Program-made: the position numbers and the translations under genes | Notes under the pieces: generated by a model | Told to the model about the DNA's origin: nothing | Seen by the model: only the letters and a program-made list of their open reading frames with translations | Database searches by the model: none | Assembly: GCA_017471045.1 (NCBI GenBank) | Contig: JAFUWZ010000001.1 | Location: forward strand, 1 to 47,834 | DNA: 47,834 nucleotides | Reading direction: 5' to 3' | Source of the DNA: Bacteroidales bacterium | GTDB lineage: Bacteria > Bacteroidota > Bacteroidia > Bacteroidales > UBA932 | Shown here: positions 33,067 through 41,491 of the stretch, one piece after another | Layout: every line of letters starts with the position of its first letter | Position numbering within the stretch: position 1 is the first letter of the stretch

Positions 33067-36000
33067 TTATTTGATGATACAGACAGCCACACGGTTGGAC
33101 TCAGGAGATGCGGAAACATCCTTGTCGGTACCCGCAGCGGCGGAAGTGATACGGCTGGCAGCGATGCCGGCCTTCTTGAGCATGTCCGCCACCGCGGCAG
33201 CACGCAGCTGGGAAAGCGTCATGTTGATATCGTTCGTACCGGTGCCGCTGTCGGCATATCCGGTGATGGCGATCTTGGCATCCGGGTTGTCCTTCAGGAT
33301 CTGGGAGATCTGGCCCAGCTTGAAGGCTTCGTCGGGACGGAGCTCGGCCTTGCCGATGAGGAAGAAGAGGTCATCCTCGTAGGTCCCGTTGAGGGTCGCG
33401 CCCACGGGGACCTTGACTTCCTTGACGACTTCCTTGACGACCGGCTTTTCGACGATCTTCTCCTTGATGACTTCCTTGATGACTTCCTTGGCCTGGGCGA
33501 GGTCCGCCGTAGCCTTGGCCGGGCTGTAACCGCCGGCACCGAAAGTCAGGTTGACGCCGAATACGAAACTGTGGCTCTTCGGATAGGCCGAGTAGTCCAC
33601 ATTCGGGGTCAGGTGGTTGGTGGAAGAGCTGCGCGTGTCCACTTCCGGATCATAGCCGGAATAAGGGGTCAGCACGAAAACGTTGTTGGCCGTCGCATAA
33701 AGGCGCAGCTTGGAGATGTTGATCTTCTGCGTCAGGGTCTCGGGAAGGGTGTACCCCACGGTCAGGTTCGCCAAGCGCAGGAAGGAGGCATCTTCGAGCG
33801 CGTAGGACTGCATGATGCGCTTGGTATTGTACGGAGCCCACATCGTCTTGCCGGCATTGACCTGGCGGAGACGGTCCACGTCCGTGATCCTCTCACCCGT
33901 CGCCCAGTCCACGTTGGTCCAGCGGTTGTCCGGGGACATCGCGGCGATCACGTTCTGGCCATAGGAGCCACGGATGGTCGTGAAGTCGAGCTTGTTGGCG
34001 TTGTACACCTTGTTGCCGTAGCTGTAGGTGAAGTTGGCGCTGAGATCGAACCCGTACAGGTAGCCGGAGAGGGTGAAACCGCCGGTGAAGAGGGGCTGCA
34101 CGTTGCCGATCAGGGTGATGTCATTCTCGTTGATGGCGCCGTCCGGGGTCCCGTCGGGGCCGCTGACATCCTTGAGTTTCATCGCGCCGGGAATGGAAGT
34201 ATAGCCCGTGATCGTCGCCGCATCCGGAATGCCCGGAAGCAGGGTCCAGACGTTCGTCGCGGGATCGTACGTGAAATCATCCACCGTGTACATCCCGTCC
34301 GTCACGAAACCATAGACATCGCCCAGGGGGCGGCCCTTCGTGACCGCGTAATCGTACGTAATCTCGGAGGAGAACATATTCGCATTGGCCGTGATGCTGT
34401 CCAGGCCTCCCAGATCGGTGACCCGGTTTTGGTTGAAGGAGATGTTGGCATCCATGTTCAAACCATAGTTCTTGGAGCGAAGGATCTCGCCACCCAGGGT
34501 CAGTTCGACACCGCGGTTGCGGATGGAACCGAGATTGCGGTACTGGTAGTTGTAACCGGAACCGTTGACGGGGAAGCGGATGAGCAGGTCACGGGTGTCA
34601 GCCTGGTAGACTTCGAGGCTGCCGTAAAGGCGGCTGTTGAAGAAGCTGAAATCCAGACCGAGGTTGTGGGAATAGGTGGTCTCCCACTTCAGGTTCGCAT
34701 TGGGCATATCCGTGTCCGCACCCCACCAGACGGCGCCCTGGCTCATCCAGGAAGAATTGTTGGTGGAATACTCCTGCAGGGTCTTGCCGGAAGGAATATT
34801 GTTGTTACCGGCGGTACCGAAGGAATAGCGGAGTTTCAGGTTGTCGAGCCAGGTCCGGGTATTTTCCATGAAGTCTTCGCCCGAGATTCTCCAGGAGACG
34901 GCGGCCGAAGGGAAATAACCCCAGCGGTTGCCGCGGGTGAACTTGGAGGATCCGTCCGCACGCATCGTCGCGGAGAACTGGTATTTGTCTTTCAGCGTAT
35001 AGTTGACACGGCCGAAGAAAGACAGGATCTTGTCGTCATTGGCATAGGCGTTGCCGATCGAATGCGGCGCCTCGCCGGAGGCAAGGAAATTCCAGGCCAT
35101 GGCGGAATCAAAGAAGTCGGGCAGGCCGTCCATCACCGCATCGAACGTGTTGGACTTGGTGACGATGTATTCCGTACCGACCAGCAGATCCAGTTTGTGC
35201 TCCTCGGGAAGGATCTTCTTGAAATTGTAGGACAAGGTATTGGTGTTGCGGAGCTTGCGGCGGGTCAGGTCGATCCACTCGGCCGCAGGGTTGTAGTTGA
35301 AGCCCGGCAGGACGTTGTTGCGGACATAGTAGGAAGTCAGTCCATAGAACTTGTCGTCCGTCCGGCGATACTCGTCCAGACCACCCTCCAGGCGCAGCCG
35401 CAGATTGTCGATGATGGTCCACTGGAAGGCGCCGTTGGCCGTCCACTGGGTCCGGTTCTGCCTGCTGTCGCTGTCCGCGATGGCGATCAGCGGGTTGACG
35501 GAGCTGTTGTAGTCTTCCTCCACGTCGGTATCGCTCATCACGGACTCGGCCGGGATCGGGGAATAGACGATGGAGTTCTTCAAGCGGGACTGCGAGGTGG
35601 AGCCCTTGTCGTTGATGGCATTGGCGCCGGCGCCGGATACCCGCGTATTGGCATAGCGCACATTCACGTCGAAAAGGAGTTTCTTGGTCGGCGTGAACTG
35701 GCCCTTGAAGTTGAGGTTGTTACGCGCAAAATCGGAGCCGGCCATGATGGCCGTCTCGTCCAGATGCGCATAACCGAGCGTCCACTTGAACACGTCGGAA
35801 CCGCCGGAAACGCTGACGTTGGCGGAGGCGTTGTGGCCGGTACGGCCGAACACCTGGTCCACCCAGTCATTGGTCGCCATCCCCTTGTACAGATCGATAT
35901 CGGAGAAGGCACCATAGCGGGACTCGTAGCTGGAAAGGCTGTTCCGGAACAAGGCATACTCGTACTGGGTACGCACGAAGTCATAGGCATCCTGCGGGAC

Positions 36001-36762
36001 GAAGGCATACTTGTTGGCCATCGTCTTGATGCCGGCATAGGCGTTGAACGTGACCTGGATCTTGCCCTCCTTACCGCTCTTGGTCGTCACGATCACGACA
36101 CCGTTGGCACCGCGGCTGCCGTAGATCGCCGTCGAGAAGGCGTCCTTCAGGACATCGATGGACTGGATGTCGGAGGCCGGGATGTCGGAAATGGACTCCA
36201 TCGGGAAGCCGTCCACGATGTAGAGCGGGCTGCTGTCCTGGGTGATGGATCCGGCGCCACGGACACGGATTTTCACGTCCGCATCGGGATCACCTTCCGT
36301 CGTTGTGATCTGGACACCGGCCATCTTACCGGACATTGCCTCGGTCACGGAGGCCACCGGGACCTGGGTCAGGGCTTCGGAGTTGACCGAAGAGACGGAA
36401 CCCATGACGTCGCGGCGGGACACCGTCGCATAACCGACCACGACCACTTCGTCGAGGAAGTTTGCATCTTCCTTCATCGTGACGTTGATTTCCGTCCGCC
36501 CTCCGATCGGGACGGTCTGGTCGCTCAGTCCGATGAAAGAGAACACAAGATTCTTCGCATCGGCCGGTACGGTGAGTTCGTAGTCTCCGTCAAGTCCGGT
36601 CACCACGCCGATCGTGGTCCCTTCGACGAAAACTCCGGCTCCCATCAGGGGCTCGCCGCCCTCGTCCGTCACGACGCCCTTGATGGTCGTCTGGGCGGAC
36701 AGGGACAGGGCCGCTGAGAGGCCTAGCAGCGCAAGAATGAGTTTCTTTGCTGGTTTTTTCAT
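33067..36762 (-). CDS. SusC-like TonB-dependent transporter with C-terminal OmpA domain
   Basis: SusC proteins import oligosaccharides across the outer membrane using TonB energy. The 1231-residue product has a signal peptide (1-23), a carboxypeptidase-regulatory-like domain (about 25-110), a TonB-box-like DEVVVVGY, the plug (YIVDGFPMESISDI, IYGSRGANGVVIVTTKSG) and a 22-strand barrel ending FVFGVNLTF at 1066-1074, where SusC proteins normally stop. A Lys/Glu/Val-rich linker (1075-1122) and an OmpA-like domain (1123-1231) follow. Asp1171, Arg1187 and Asn1223-Arg1224 match the peptidoglycan-binding positions. The frame is continuous and susD follows 12 bp later. Confidence 0.95.
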   Translation of the reverse strand: MKKPAKKLILALLGLSAALSLSAQTTIKGVVTDEGGEPLMGAGVFVEGTTIGVVTGLDGDYELTVPADAKNLVFSFIGLSDQTVPIGGRTEINVTMKEDANFLDEVVVVGYATVSRRDVMGSVSSVNSEALTQVPVASVTEAMSGKMAGVQITTTEGDPDADVKIRVRGAGSITQDSSPLYIVDGFPMESISDIPASDIQSIDVLKDAFSTAIYGSRGANGVVIVTTKSGKEGKIQVTFNAYAGIKTMANKYAFVPQDAYDFVRTQYEYALFRNSLSSYESRYGAFSDIDLYKGMATNDWVDQVFGRTGHNASANVSVSGGSDVFKWTLGYAHLDETAIMAGSDFARNNLNFKGQFTPTKKLLFDVNVRYANTRVSGAGANAINDKGSTSQSRLKNSIVYSPIPAESVMSDTDVEEDYNSSVNPLIAIADSDSRQNRTQWTANGAFQWTIIDNLRLRLEGGLDEYRRTDDKFYGLTSYYVRNNVLPGFNYNPAAEWIDLTRRKLRNTNTLSYNFKKILPEEHKLDLLVGTEYIVTKSNTFDAVMDGLPDFFDSAMAWNFLASGEAPHSIGNAYANDDKILSFFGRVNYTLKDKYQFSATMRADGSSKFTRGNRWGYFPSAAVSWRISGEDFMENTRTWLDNLKLRYSFGTAGNNNIPSGKTLQEYSTNNSSWMSQGAVWWGADTDMPNANLKWETTYSHNLGLDFSFFNSRLYGSLEVYQADTRDLLIRFPVNGSGYNYQYRNLGSIRNRGVELTLGGEILRSKNYGLNMDANISFNQNRVTDLGGLDSITANANMFSSEITYDYAVTKGRPLGDVYGFVTDGMYTVDDFTYDPATNVWTLLPGIPDAATITGYTSIPGAMKLKDVSGPDGTPDGAINENDITLIGNVQPLFTGGFTLSGYLYGFDLSANFTYSYGNKVYNANKLDFTTIRGSYGQNVIAAMSPDNRWTNVDWATGERITDVDRLRQVNAGKTMWAPYNTKRIMQSYALEDASFLRLANLTVGYTLPETLTQKINISKLRLYATANNVFVLTPYSGYDPEVDTRSSSTNHLTPNVDYSAYPKSHSFVFGVNLTFGAGGYSPAKATADLAQAKEVIKEVIKEKIVEKPVVKEVVKEVKVPVGATLNGTYEDDLFFLIGKAELRPDEAFKLGQISQILKDNPDAKIAITGYADSGTGTNDINMTLSQLRAAAVADMLKKAGIAASRITSAAAGTDKDVSASPESNRVAVCIIK

Positions 36763-36801
36763 AAAAGCTTGATTTATAATTAGTAACTAGTGTATTTGAT
36801 C

Positions 36802-38646
36802 TTATAGTTTCGTATAGGTCCCGCCATTGTTGCCGCCGCCGACAATGTCCTTCACCAGGTAGTGCAGGTACATTTCCAGATTGGTATAGCGGCCGTTCTT
36901 GTCCAGCCAGACGACCGTACCGTCGGCTTTGTTCTTATCCAGGCCGAACTGGTCCTTGAACCAGTCGGGCATGCCGTCCTGGTCCGTATCGGAAATCTTG
37001 GCAAGCTCTTCGGGCGAAGCCTTGTATTCCGGCCAGCCGCCCACATCGACCGGGGTATCGATGATCTTGCCCGTGTTGTCGCGCACACCGGCTACGGCGC
37101 GCTCGTCCACGGCGTCCCGGTGCAGCCGGTCTCCGGCATACGCGAGCACCGCCTCCATGCCGGCCTGGACCGTATGCGTAGTCGTATAGGCCGCTTTCGA
37201 GGCCGGTCCGGTGATGGTATGGGCCGTGCCCTGAAGAGCCCCGCTGCCGCCGTTGTGCCAATAGATGCCCTTCGTGTTGTCGGTGCTGATGTCGCTGTAT
37301 TTCGTATGGTGGTTGCCGCTCAGGAAGAGCGCCGGATATCCATAGTTTACGGCCGTCTTGTCGCTGCGCGTGTAGTCGCGGTACGCATCTACGAAATAGT
37401 GCCGGTCCTTGGAGTCCGGACCCGGCTGGTACCAGCAGTTGACAAAGTTGAACTCGCCGCCCTCGCCGCCGTAGGAGCTGTTGTCGCCCCAGTTGTAAAC
37501 GACCAGGTTGCGCAGGTCGACGCTGCCCCGCTTCGACCAGTCGAAGCTTTCCCCGGACTTGGGATAAATCTCCGGATGGTCGATGCGCGGATTGCGGCTG
37601 TGGTGGTTGGACAGCAGATTATGGTGGAAAGAGGCGTTTTTGCCGCCCCAGATGCCGCCATAGCCGTGGGAGCCCTTGGAATGGGCGCTGTTGTTCATGC
37701 TCTCCGTGAGAATGCACCATTGGAGCGTCATATTCTCATTGGCATAGAAAGACGCGCACTCGTCGATGGACCAGCTCATTGAGCAATGGTCCAGGATGAG
37801 ATTCTTCTGATAGCGGCCCCAGATGCAGTCCTCGCCGTCTCCGGCATTCGGTCCTTCGTCGCCGAGGCGGAAGTGGAGATAGCGGATGATGATGTTGTCG
37901 GCCGCAATGTTGACCGTATAGTTCTTGATGCAGATCCCGCCGCCGGGAGCCGTCTGGCCCGCAACGGTCAGGTTGCCGTTCTTGATCTGGATGGCCGAAT
38001 TCAGGGCGATGATCCCGGCCACGTCGAAGACCACGATCCGCGCCCCGGAGGCCGTCAGGGCCGCCCGCAGGGAGCCGGCGCCACTGTCATTGAGGTTGGT
38101 CACATGGATCACCTGGCCGCCACGGCCGCCGGTGACATACATGCCGCCGCCTTCCGCGCCCGGGAAAGCCCGTGCCACGCCATCCTCTTCGACAGAAGGA
38201 ATGCCGAACTGCTGATACACGGCATCGGAGACGGGCGTCACCGGATCCGGACCCGGTCCCGGAGGTTCCGGTTCGGGCTCGACAGCACCGCCGGGAATGC
38301 CCTCGACGGCTTCGGACCAGGAAGAAGCGGACGTCCCGGCCACAGCCCGGACGGAGAAAAGATAGGTCACGCTCTTGGTCAGGCCGTCGATGATCGCCGT
38401 CGTGTTCTTGGTGGTACCGGCCTGGACCTCACTGCCGTTCTGCGTCAGCTTCCATTCGTAAGACTCGGCCTGGGACACGGCCTCCCAATGGAAAATCAGG
38501 GAATGATCCGTATAGCGGTTGAGCTGCGCCACCGGCGCTGCAAGAGAAACCGAAGACGTGGGAGGCGTATCGGGCCCCGGCTCCCCGCAAGAAACAGCCA
38601 GGGAGGCCAGGACGGCCGTCAGGATCAAAGGCAGCAATTTCCTCAT
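36802..38646 (-). CDS. Secreted pectate lyase, PL1-like, with Fn3 domain
   Basis: Pectate lyases cleave homogalacturonan by beta-elimination, giving unsaturated oligomers. The 614-residue lipoprotein (Cys20 in LAVSC) has an Fn3-like domain (about 38-120), a Pro/Glu linker and a right-handed beta-helix starting FPGAEGGGMYVTGGRGG. The PL1-type blocks ITVAGQTAPGG-like (LTVAGQTAPGGGICI), ILDHCSMSWSIDECAS and HHNLLSNHHSRNPRI are visible. DTDQDGMPDWF near the C terminus is a calcium-loop-like repeat. It overlaps the GH105 stop by 4 bp. The 39-bp gap to susC holds no obvious -7 element, so they may be co-transcribed. Confidence 0.9.
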   Translation of the reverse strand: MRKLLPLILTAVLASLAVSCGEPGPDTPPTSSVSLAAPVAQLNRYTDHSLIFHWEAVSQAESYEWKLTQNGSEVQAGTTKNTTAIIDGLTKSVTYLFSVRAVAGTSASSWSEAVEGIPGGAVEPEPEPPGPGPDPVTPVSDAVYQQFGIPSVEEDGVARAFPGAEGGGMYVTGGRGGQVIHVTNLNDSGAGSLRAALTASGARIVVFDVAGIIALNSAIQIKNGNLTVAGQTAPGGGICIKNYTVNIAADNIIIRYLHFRLGDEGPNAGDGEDCIWGRYQKNLILDHCSMSWSIDECASFYANENMTLQWCILTESMNNSAHSKGSHGYGGIWGGKNASFHHNLLSNHHSRNPRIDHPEIYPKSGESFDWSKRGSVDLRNLVVYNWGDNSSYGGEGGEFNFVNCWYQPGPDSKDRHYFVDAYRDYTRSDKTAVNYGYPALFLSGNHHTKYSDISTDNTKGIYWHNGGSGALQGTAHTITGPASKAAYTTTHTVQAGMEAVLAYAGDRLHRDAVDERAVAGVRDNTGKIIDTPVDVGGWPEYKASPEELAKISDTDQDGMPDWFKDQFGLDKNKADGTVVWLDKNGRYTNLEMYLHYLVKDIVGGGNNGGTYTKL

Positions 38647-39821
38647 TTCATTTCATATTCCAGCGCCGCCCAGATCAGCGGTCCGATCCCCTTGGGGTCG
38701 TTGCTGCGGACGGGTTCGTTGATATAATAGTCATAGTCGCCGCGGCGCATCTGCTTGCCGCCCAGGCCTGCCACCTCGCAGCAGCTGTCCAGGTTGACAA
38801 GACCGTCCGCGCCGGTGCGCACGAAGGCTTTCACCATGTCTTCAAACGCACGTCGGGCATCCGCGCGCGTAACGTCTTCCAGCAGGCCCAGGCGCGTGCC
38901 CTTGAGCAGCGCGTAGGCGAACATCGCGTTGCAGGTGGCCTCCAAGTAGTTGCCTTCCGCGCCCGGGCGGTCCAGCACCTGGTACCACAGCCCGCTCTGC
39001 CGGTCGGCAAACAGGGGCAGGGCGGCGAAAACCCGGTTCAGCAGGTTGACGAGCGCGTCGTGCCCCTCCCCTTCCGGGAGCATCGGGATCACATCCACCA
39101 ACGCCATCGCATACCAGCCCATCGCCCGTCCCCAGGCGTGCTCGGACTGCCCGGTCGCGGGATCGCACCAGAACATTTGGTGCGAGGAGTCCCAGGCGTG
39201 CCGCAGCAGGCCGGTGGCCGGGTCAAAGGTGTGGTCATAGACCAGCACGAACTGGTGTACGATGTCGGCGTAGTTGCGCGCCTGGAGCGAATCCGGCACG
39301 AAACGCCCCGTGTACTGCGCATAGAAGGGCTGGGCCATGTAGAGGCCGTCCAGCCACATCTGGTCGGGGTAGATCTTCTTGTGCCAGAAGCCGCCTTCCG
39401 GGGTGCGGGGCTGCTCCTGGATCTGGCGGTAGAGGGTGTCCATCACCCGGCGGTATTTCTCCTTGCCCGTCATCTCGTACAGGCGGAACAGCGTGCGGCC
39501 CGGGCAGATGTGGTCGGTAGTGTAATTGAGACGCTTGTAGTTGGGGATCATGCCGGCCGTGTCGATGATGGCGTCGTACCAGTCCTCGACATAGTCGAAG
39601 ATCTCCTCTCCGCCGTAACGGTCATACACGTCCAGGAAGGCTTTGAGCTCCAGGCCAGTGGTATAGTTCCACTTGAGGGTGCCCTCGCGGCCGTCGAGCC
39701 AGGAGGCTTCCGGGCAGCGGGCCATCTCGCTGCGCACCACCTCCACGGAAAGCGGAACCCGGGCCGTGCAGGCGGCCAGGGTCAGAAGGGTCAGAAGAAG
39801 GATCAGTCGTTGTTTCATCAT
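38643..39821 (-). CDS. GH105 unsaturated uronyl hydrolase
   Basis: GH105 enzymes remove the unsaturated uronate from the non-reducing end of oligosaccharides made by pectin lyases. The 392-residue protein has a lipoprotein signal (Cys18 in TLAAC) and the (alpha/alpha)6 barrel markers TLKWNYTTGLELKAF, GGFWHKKIYPDQMWLDGLYMA with the probable catalytic Asp158, and HAWGRAMGWYAMALVD. The lipobox suggests it acts in the periplasm or at the surface. Both ends overlap neighbours by 4 bp. Specificity for galacturonyl or rhamnogalacturonyl products cannot be told from sequence alone. Confidence 0.9.
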   Translation of the reverse strand: MMKQRLILLLTLLTLAACTARVPLSVEVVRSEMARCPEASWLDGREGTLKWNYTTGLELKAFLDVYDRYGGEEIFDYVEDWYDAIIDTAGMIPNYKRLNYTTDHICPGRTLFRLYEMTGKEKYRRVMDTLYRQIQEQPRTPEGGFWHKKIYPDQMWLDGLYMAQPFYAQYTGRFVPDSLQARNYADIVHQFVLVYDHTFDPATGLLRHAWDSSHQMFWCDPATGQSEHAWGRAMGWYAMALVDVIPMLPEGEGHDALVNLLNRVFAALPLFADRQSGLWYQVLDRPGAEGNYLEATCNAMFAYALLKGTRLGLLEDVTRADARRAFEDMVKAFVRTGADGLVNLDSCCEVAGLGGKQMRRGDYDYYINEPVRSNDPKGIGPLIWAALEYEMK

Positions 39822-41491
39822 CGGTTGTCATAAGGGTCCCAGCGGATCCCGTCCTGCGGCTGGTACATCACTTGATCGAAACTGTATTCCGCAACCTGGC
39901 GTGCCTTCAGCTGATGCGACCACTTGACCCGCGGCCCGCGGGCACCGGGACCGGTCGAACCGTATTCGGCATAATAGGAATTCTTCTTCGTATCCGGCTT
40001 GCCGGGCTTGTCCCAGTCGTGCCAGCCCTCCGGCAGGATGTGCGCGCCAAGCTCGCAGTCAATGAATACGGTCCGCGCGTACGCGCCCCAGGGACGGCCG
40101 AGATAGACCTTGTCGATGCCGGGCGCCGCCGTCAGCGTGCAGTTCTTGAAGACGTAACCGTATTTCTGGTCCTCAAAGGTGGAGGCCGCGGTGACGTAGC
40201 TGTTTTTCTTCGAGTGGATCCGGCAATGCTCGAAATAAGCGATCGAGGGTCCGAAGATGAAGTCGGTCGTCCCCTCGATGTAGCAGTCGAGGAAGTAGTT
40301 GCGCTTCACGCCGCCGTTCTTGCCATAGCGACCGTAGGTATAGAGGGTGTCCTGGTTGCCGAGAAAGCGGCATCCCTTGAAGAACAGGAAGTCGCCGTCC
40401 GTGAAGACCGCCACGGCCTGACCGATCTCCTTCCCCTCGCCGGCGCTGTTTTCAAATGTCAGGTTCTCGAAGGTGACATAGCTGGCGTGGATGTAGATCG
40501 TAGCGCTGCCGGAAGTGCCGACCTTGAAGTCGCGTCCGGGCCAGCGCTGCTCGGCATATTTGTCATTCGTGATGACGGTGGACCCAGCCTCTTCCCCGAC
40601 GATGTGCAGGCGGAACTTGGTGTGCGGGATCGTCACTTCCTCCTTGTAAGTCCCCTTGCGGATCAGGATGTCGGTGATCTCGGCGTGGCTGTAGTCCGGA
40701 CAGGCGTCGATCGCTTCCTGCACCGTCATATAGTCACCATGCCCATCGGACGAAACCACGATGTGGAAGTAGCGCAGATGCTCCGCGATCCCGGGCAGCT
40801 GCTCCCGCACCTTGCCGCAGACGATCTCAGCGACCTTGCGGGCGCCGCTGGCGACCGTGTGGGTATTGTCCGTCTTGCCCTCGGGGGCGCAGGCATACTG
40901 CCCGGGGGCCAGGTGCATGAAATAGGGGCGGGACGCCTCGTCGCCCAGTCCTTCGATCCAGTCGAGGGTCGGCGTCGTGATGTCCAGCAGGGTGACGCCC
41001 TTTTCGGCGGCGACCGCCTTCATCGCGGCCGGATAGTCGCCGTGACAGGCGCGGTCCAGCCGGCCGTTCTTGAACCAGCGGCGCGCCACGGGGGTCAGCA
41101 GCACCGGCGTGCCGCCCTTCGAGCGCGTCTCGTCGATGAAGCGGCGCAGGTTGTCCTGGTAGGCGCCCCAGGGAGCCGCATAGCGCTCCGGGTCGCTCTC
41201 CTTGGCGTCGTTGTGGCCGAACTGGATGAAGACATAGTCCCCGGGCCTGACCGCAGCGATCACCTTGTCCCAGAGCCCCCGCTCAATGAAGCTCTTGGTG
41301 CTGCGCCCGTTCTGGGCATAGTTGACGACCTGCGCGCCTTCGTCCAGGAAATTCTGGAACATCATCCCCCAGCCGCGCTCGGGATTGCCTTTGGAAAGGT
41401 CTTTCTCGGCCATCGTGCTGTCGCCGCAGAGATGGATGGTGAAGGAACTCGCCGTCAGCCAGACGGCGATCAGGAGAAGGATGCGTCTCAT
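39818..41491 (-). CDS. Fusion of CE12-like acetylesterase and CE8 pectin methylesterase
   Basis: This 557-residue secreted protein joins two pectin esterases. Residues about 18-235 are an SGNH hydrolase like rhamnogalacturonan acetylesterases, with Ser25 in CGDSTMAEK, GHND (92-95) and Asp208/His211 in TDNTH. Residues about 242-557 are a pectin methylesterase beta-helix with Gln358, NQDTLY (Gln380, Asp381), TTDFIFG (Asp410) and YLGRPWGAYARTV (Arg466, Trp468). It would remove acetyl and methyl groups so that PL1 and GH28 can act. The start at 41491 overlaps GH28 as ATGA. The frame upstream of it is shadow sequence. Confidence 0.92.
   Translation of the reverse strand: MRRILLLIAVWLTASSFTIHLCGDSTMAEKDLSKGNPERGWGMMFQNFLDEGAQVVNYAQNGRSTKSFIERGLWDKVIAAVRPGDYVFIQFGHNDAKESDPERYAAPWGAYQDNLRRFIDETRSKGGTPVLLTPVARRWFKNGRLDRACHGDYPAAMKAVAAEKGVTLLDITTPTLDWIEGLGDEASRPYFMHLAPGQYACAPEGKTDNTHTVASGARKVAEIVCGKVREQLPGIAEHLRYFHIVVSSDGHGDYMTVQEAIDACPDYSHAEITDILIRKGTYKEEVTIPHTKFRLHIVGEEAGSTVITNDKYAEQRWPGRDFKVGTSGSATIYIHASYVTFENLTFENSAGEGKEIGQAVAVFTDGDFLFFKGCRFLGNQDTLYTYGRYGKNGGVKRNYFLDCYIEGTTDFIFGPSIAYFEHCRIHSKKNSYVTAASTFEDQKYGYVFKNCTLTAAPGIDKVYLGRPWGAYARTVFIDCELGAHILPEGWHDWDKPGKPDTKKNSYYAEYGSTGPGARGPRVKWSHQLKARQVAEYSFDQVMYQPQDGIRWDPYDNR

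Noticed and set aside
33571-36717. Plus-strand open frame of 1048 codons opposite the susC-like gene
   Set aside because: No domain is recognisable, and the minus-strand gene is fully supported by SusC and OmpA motifs.
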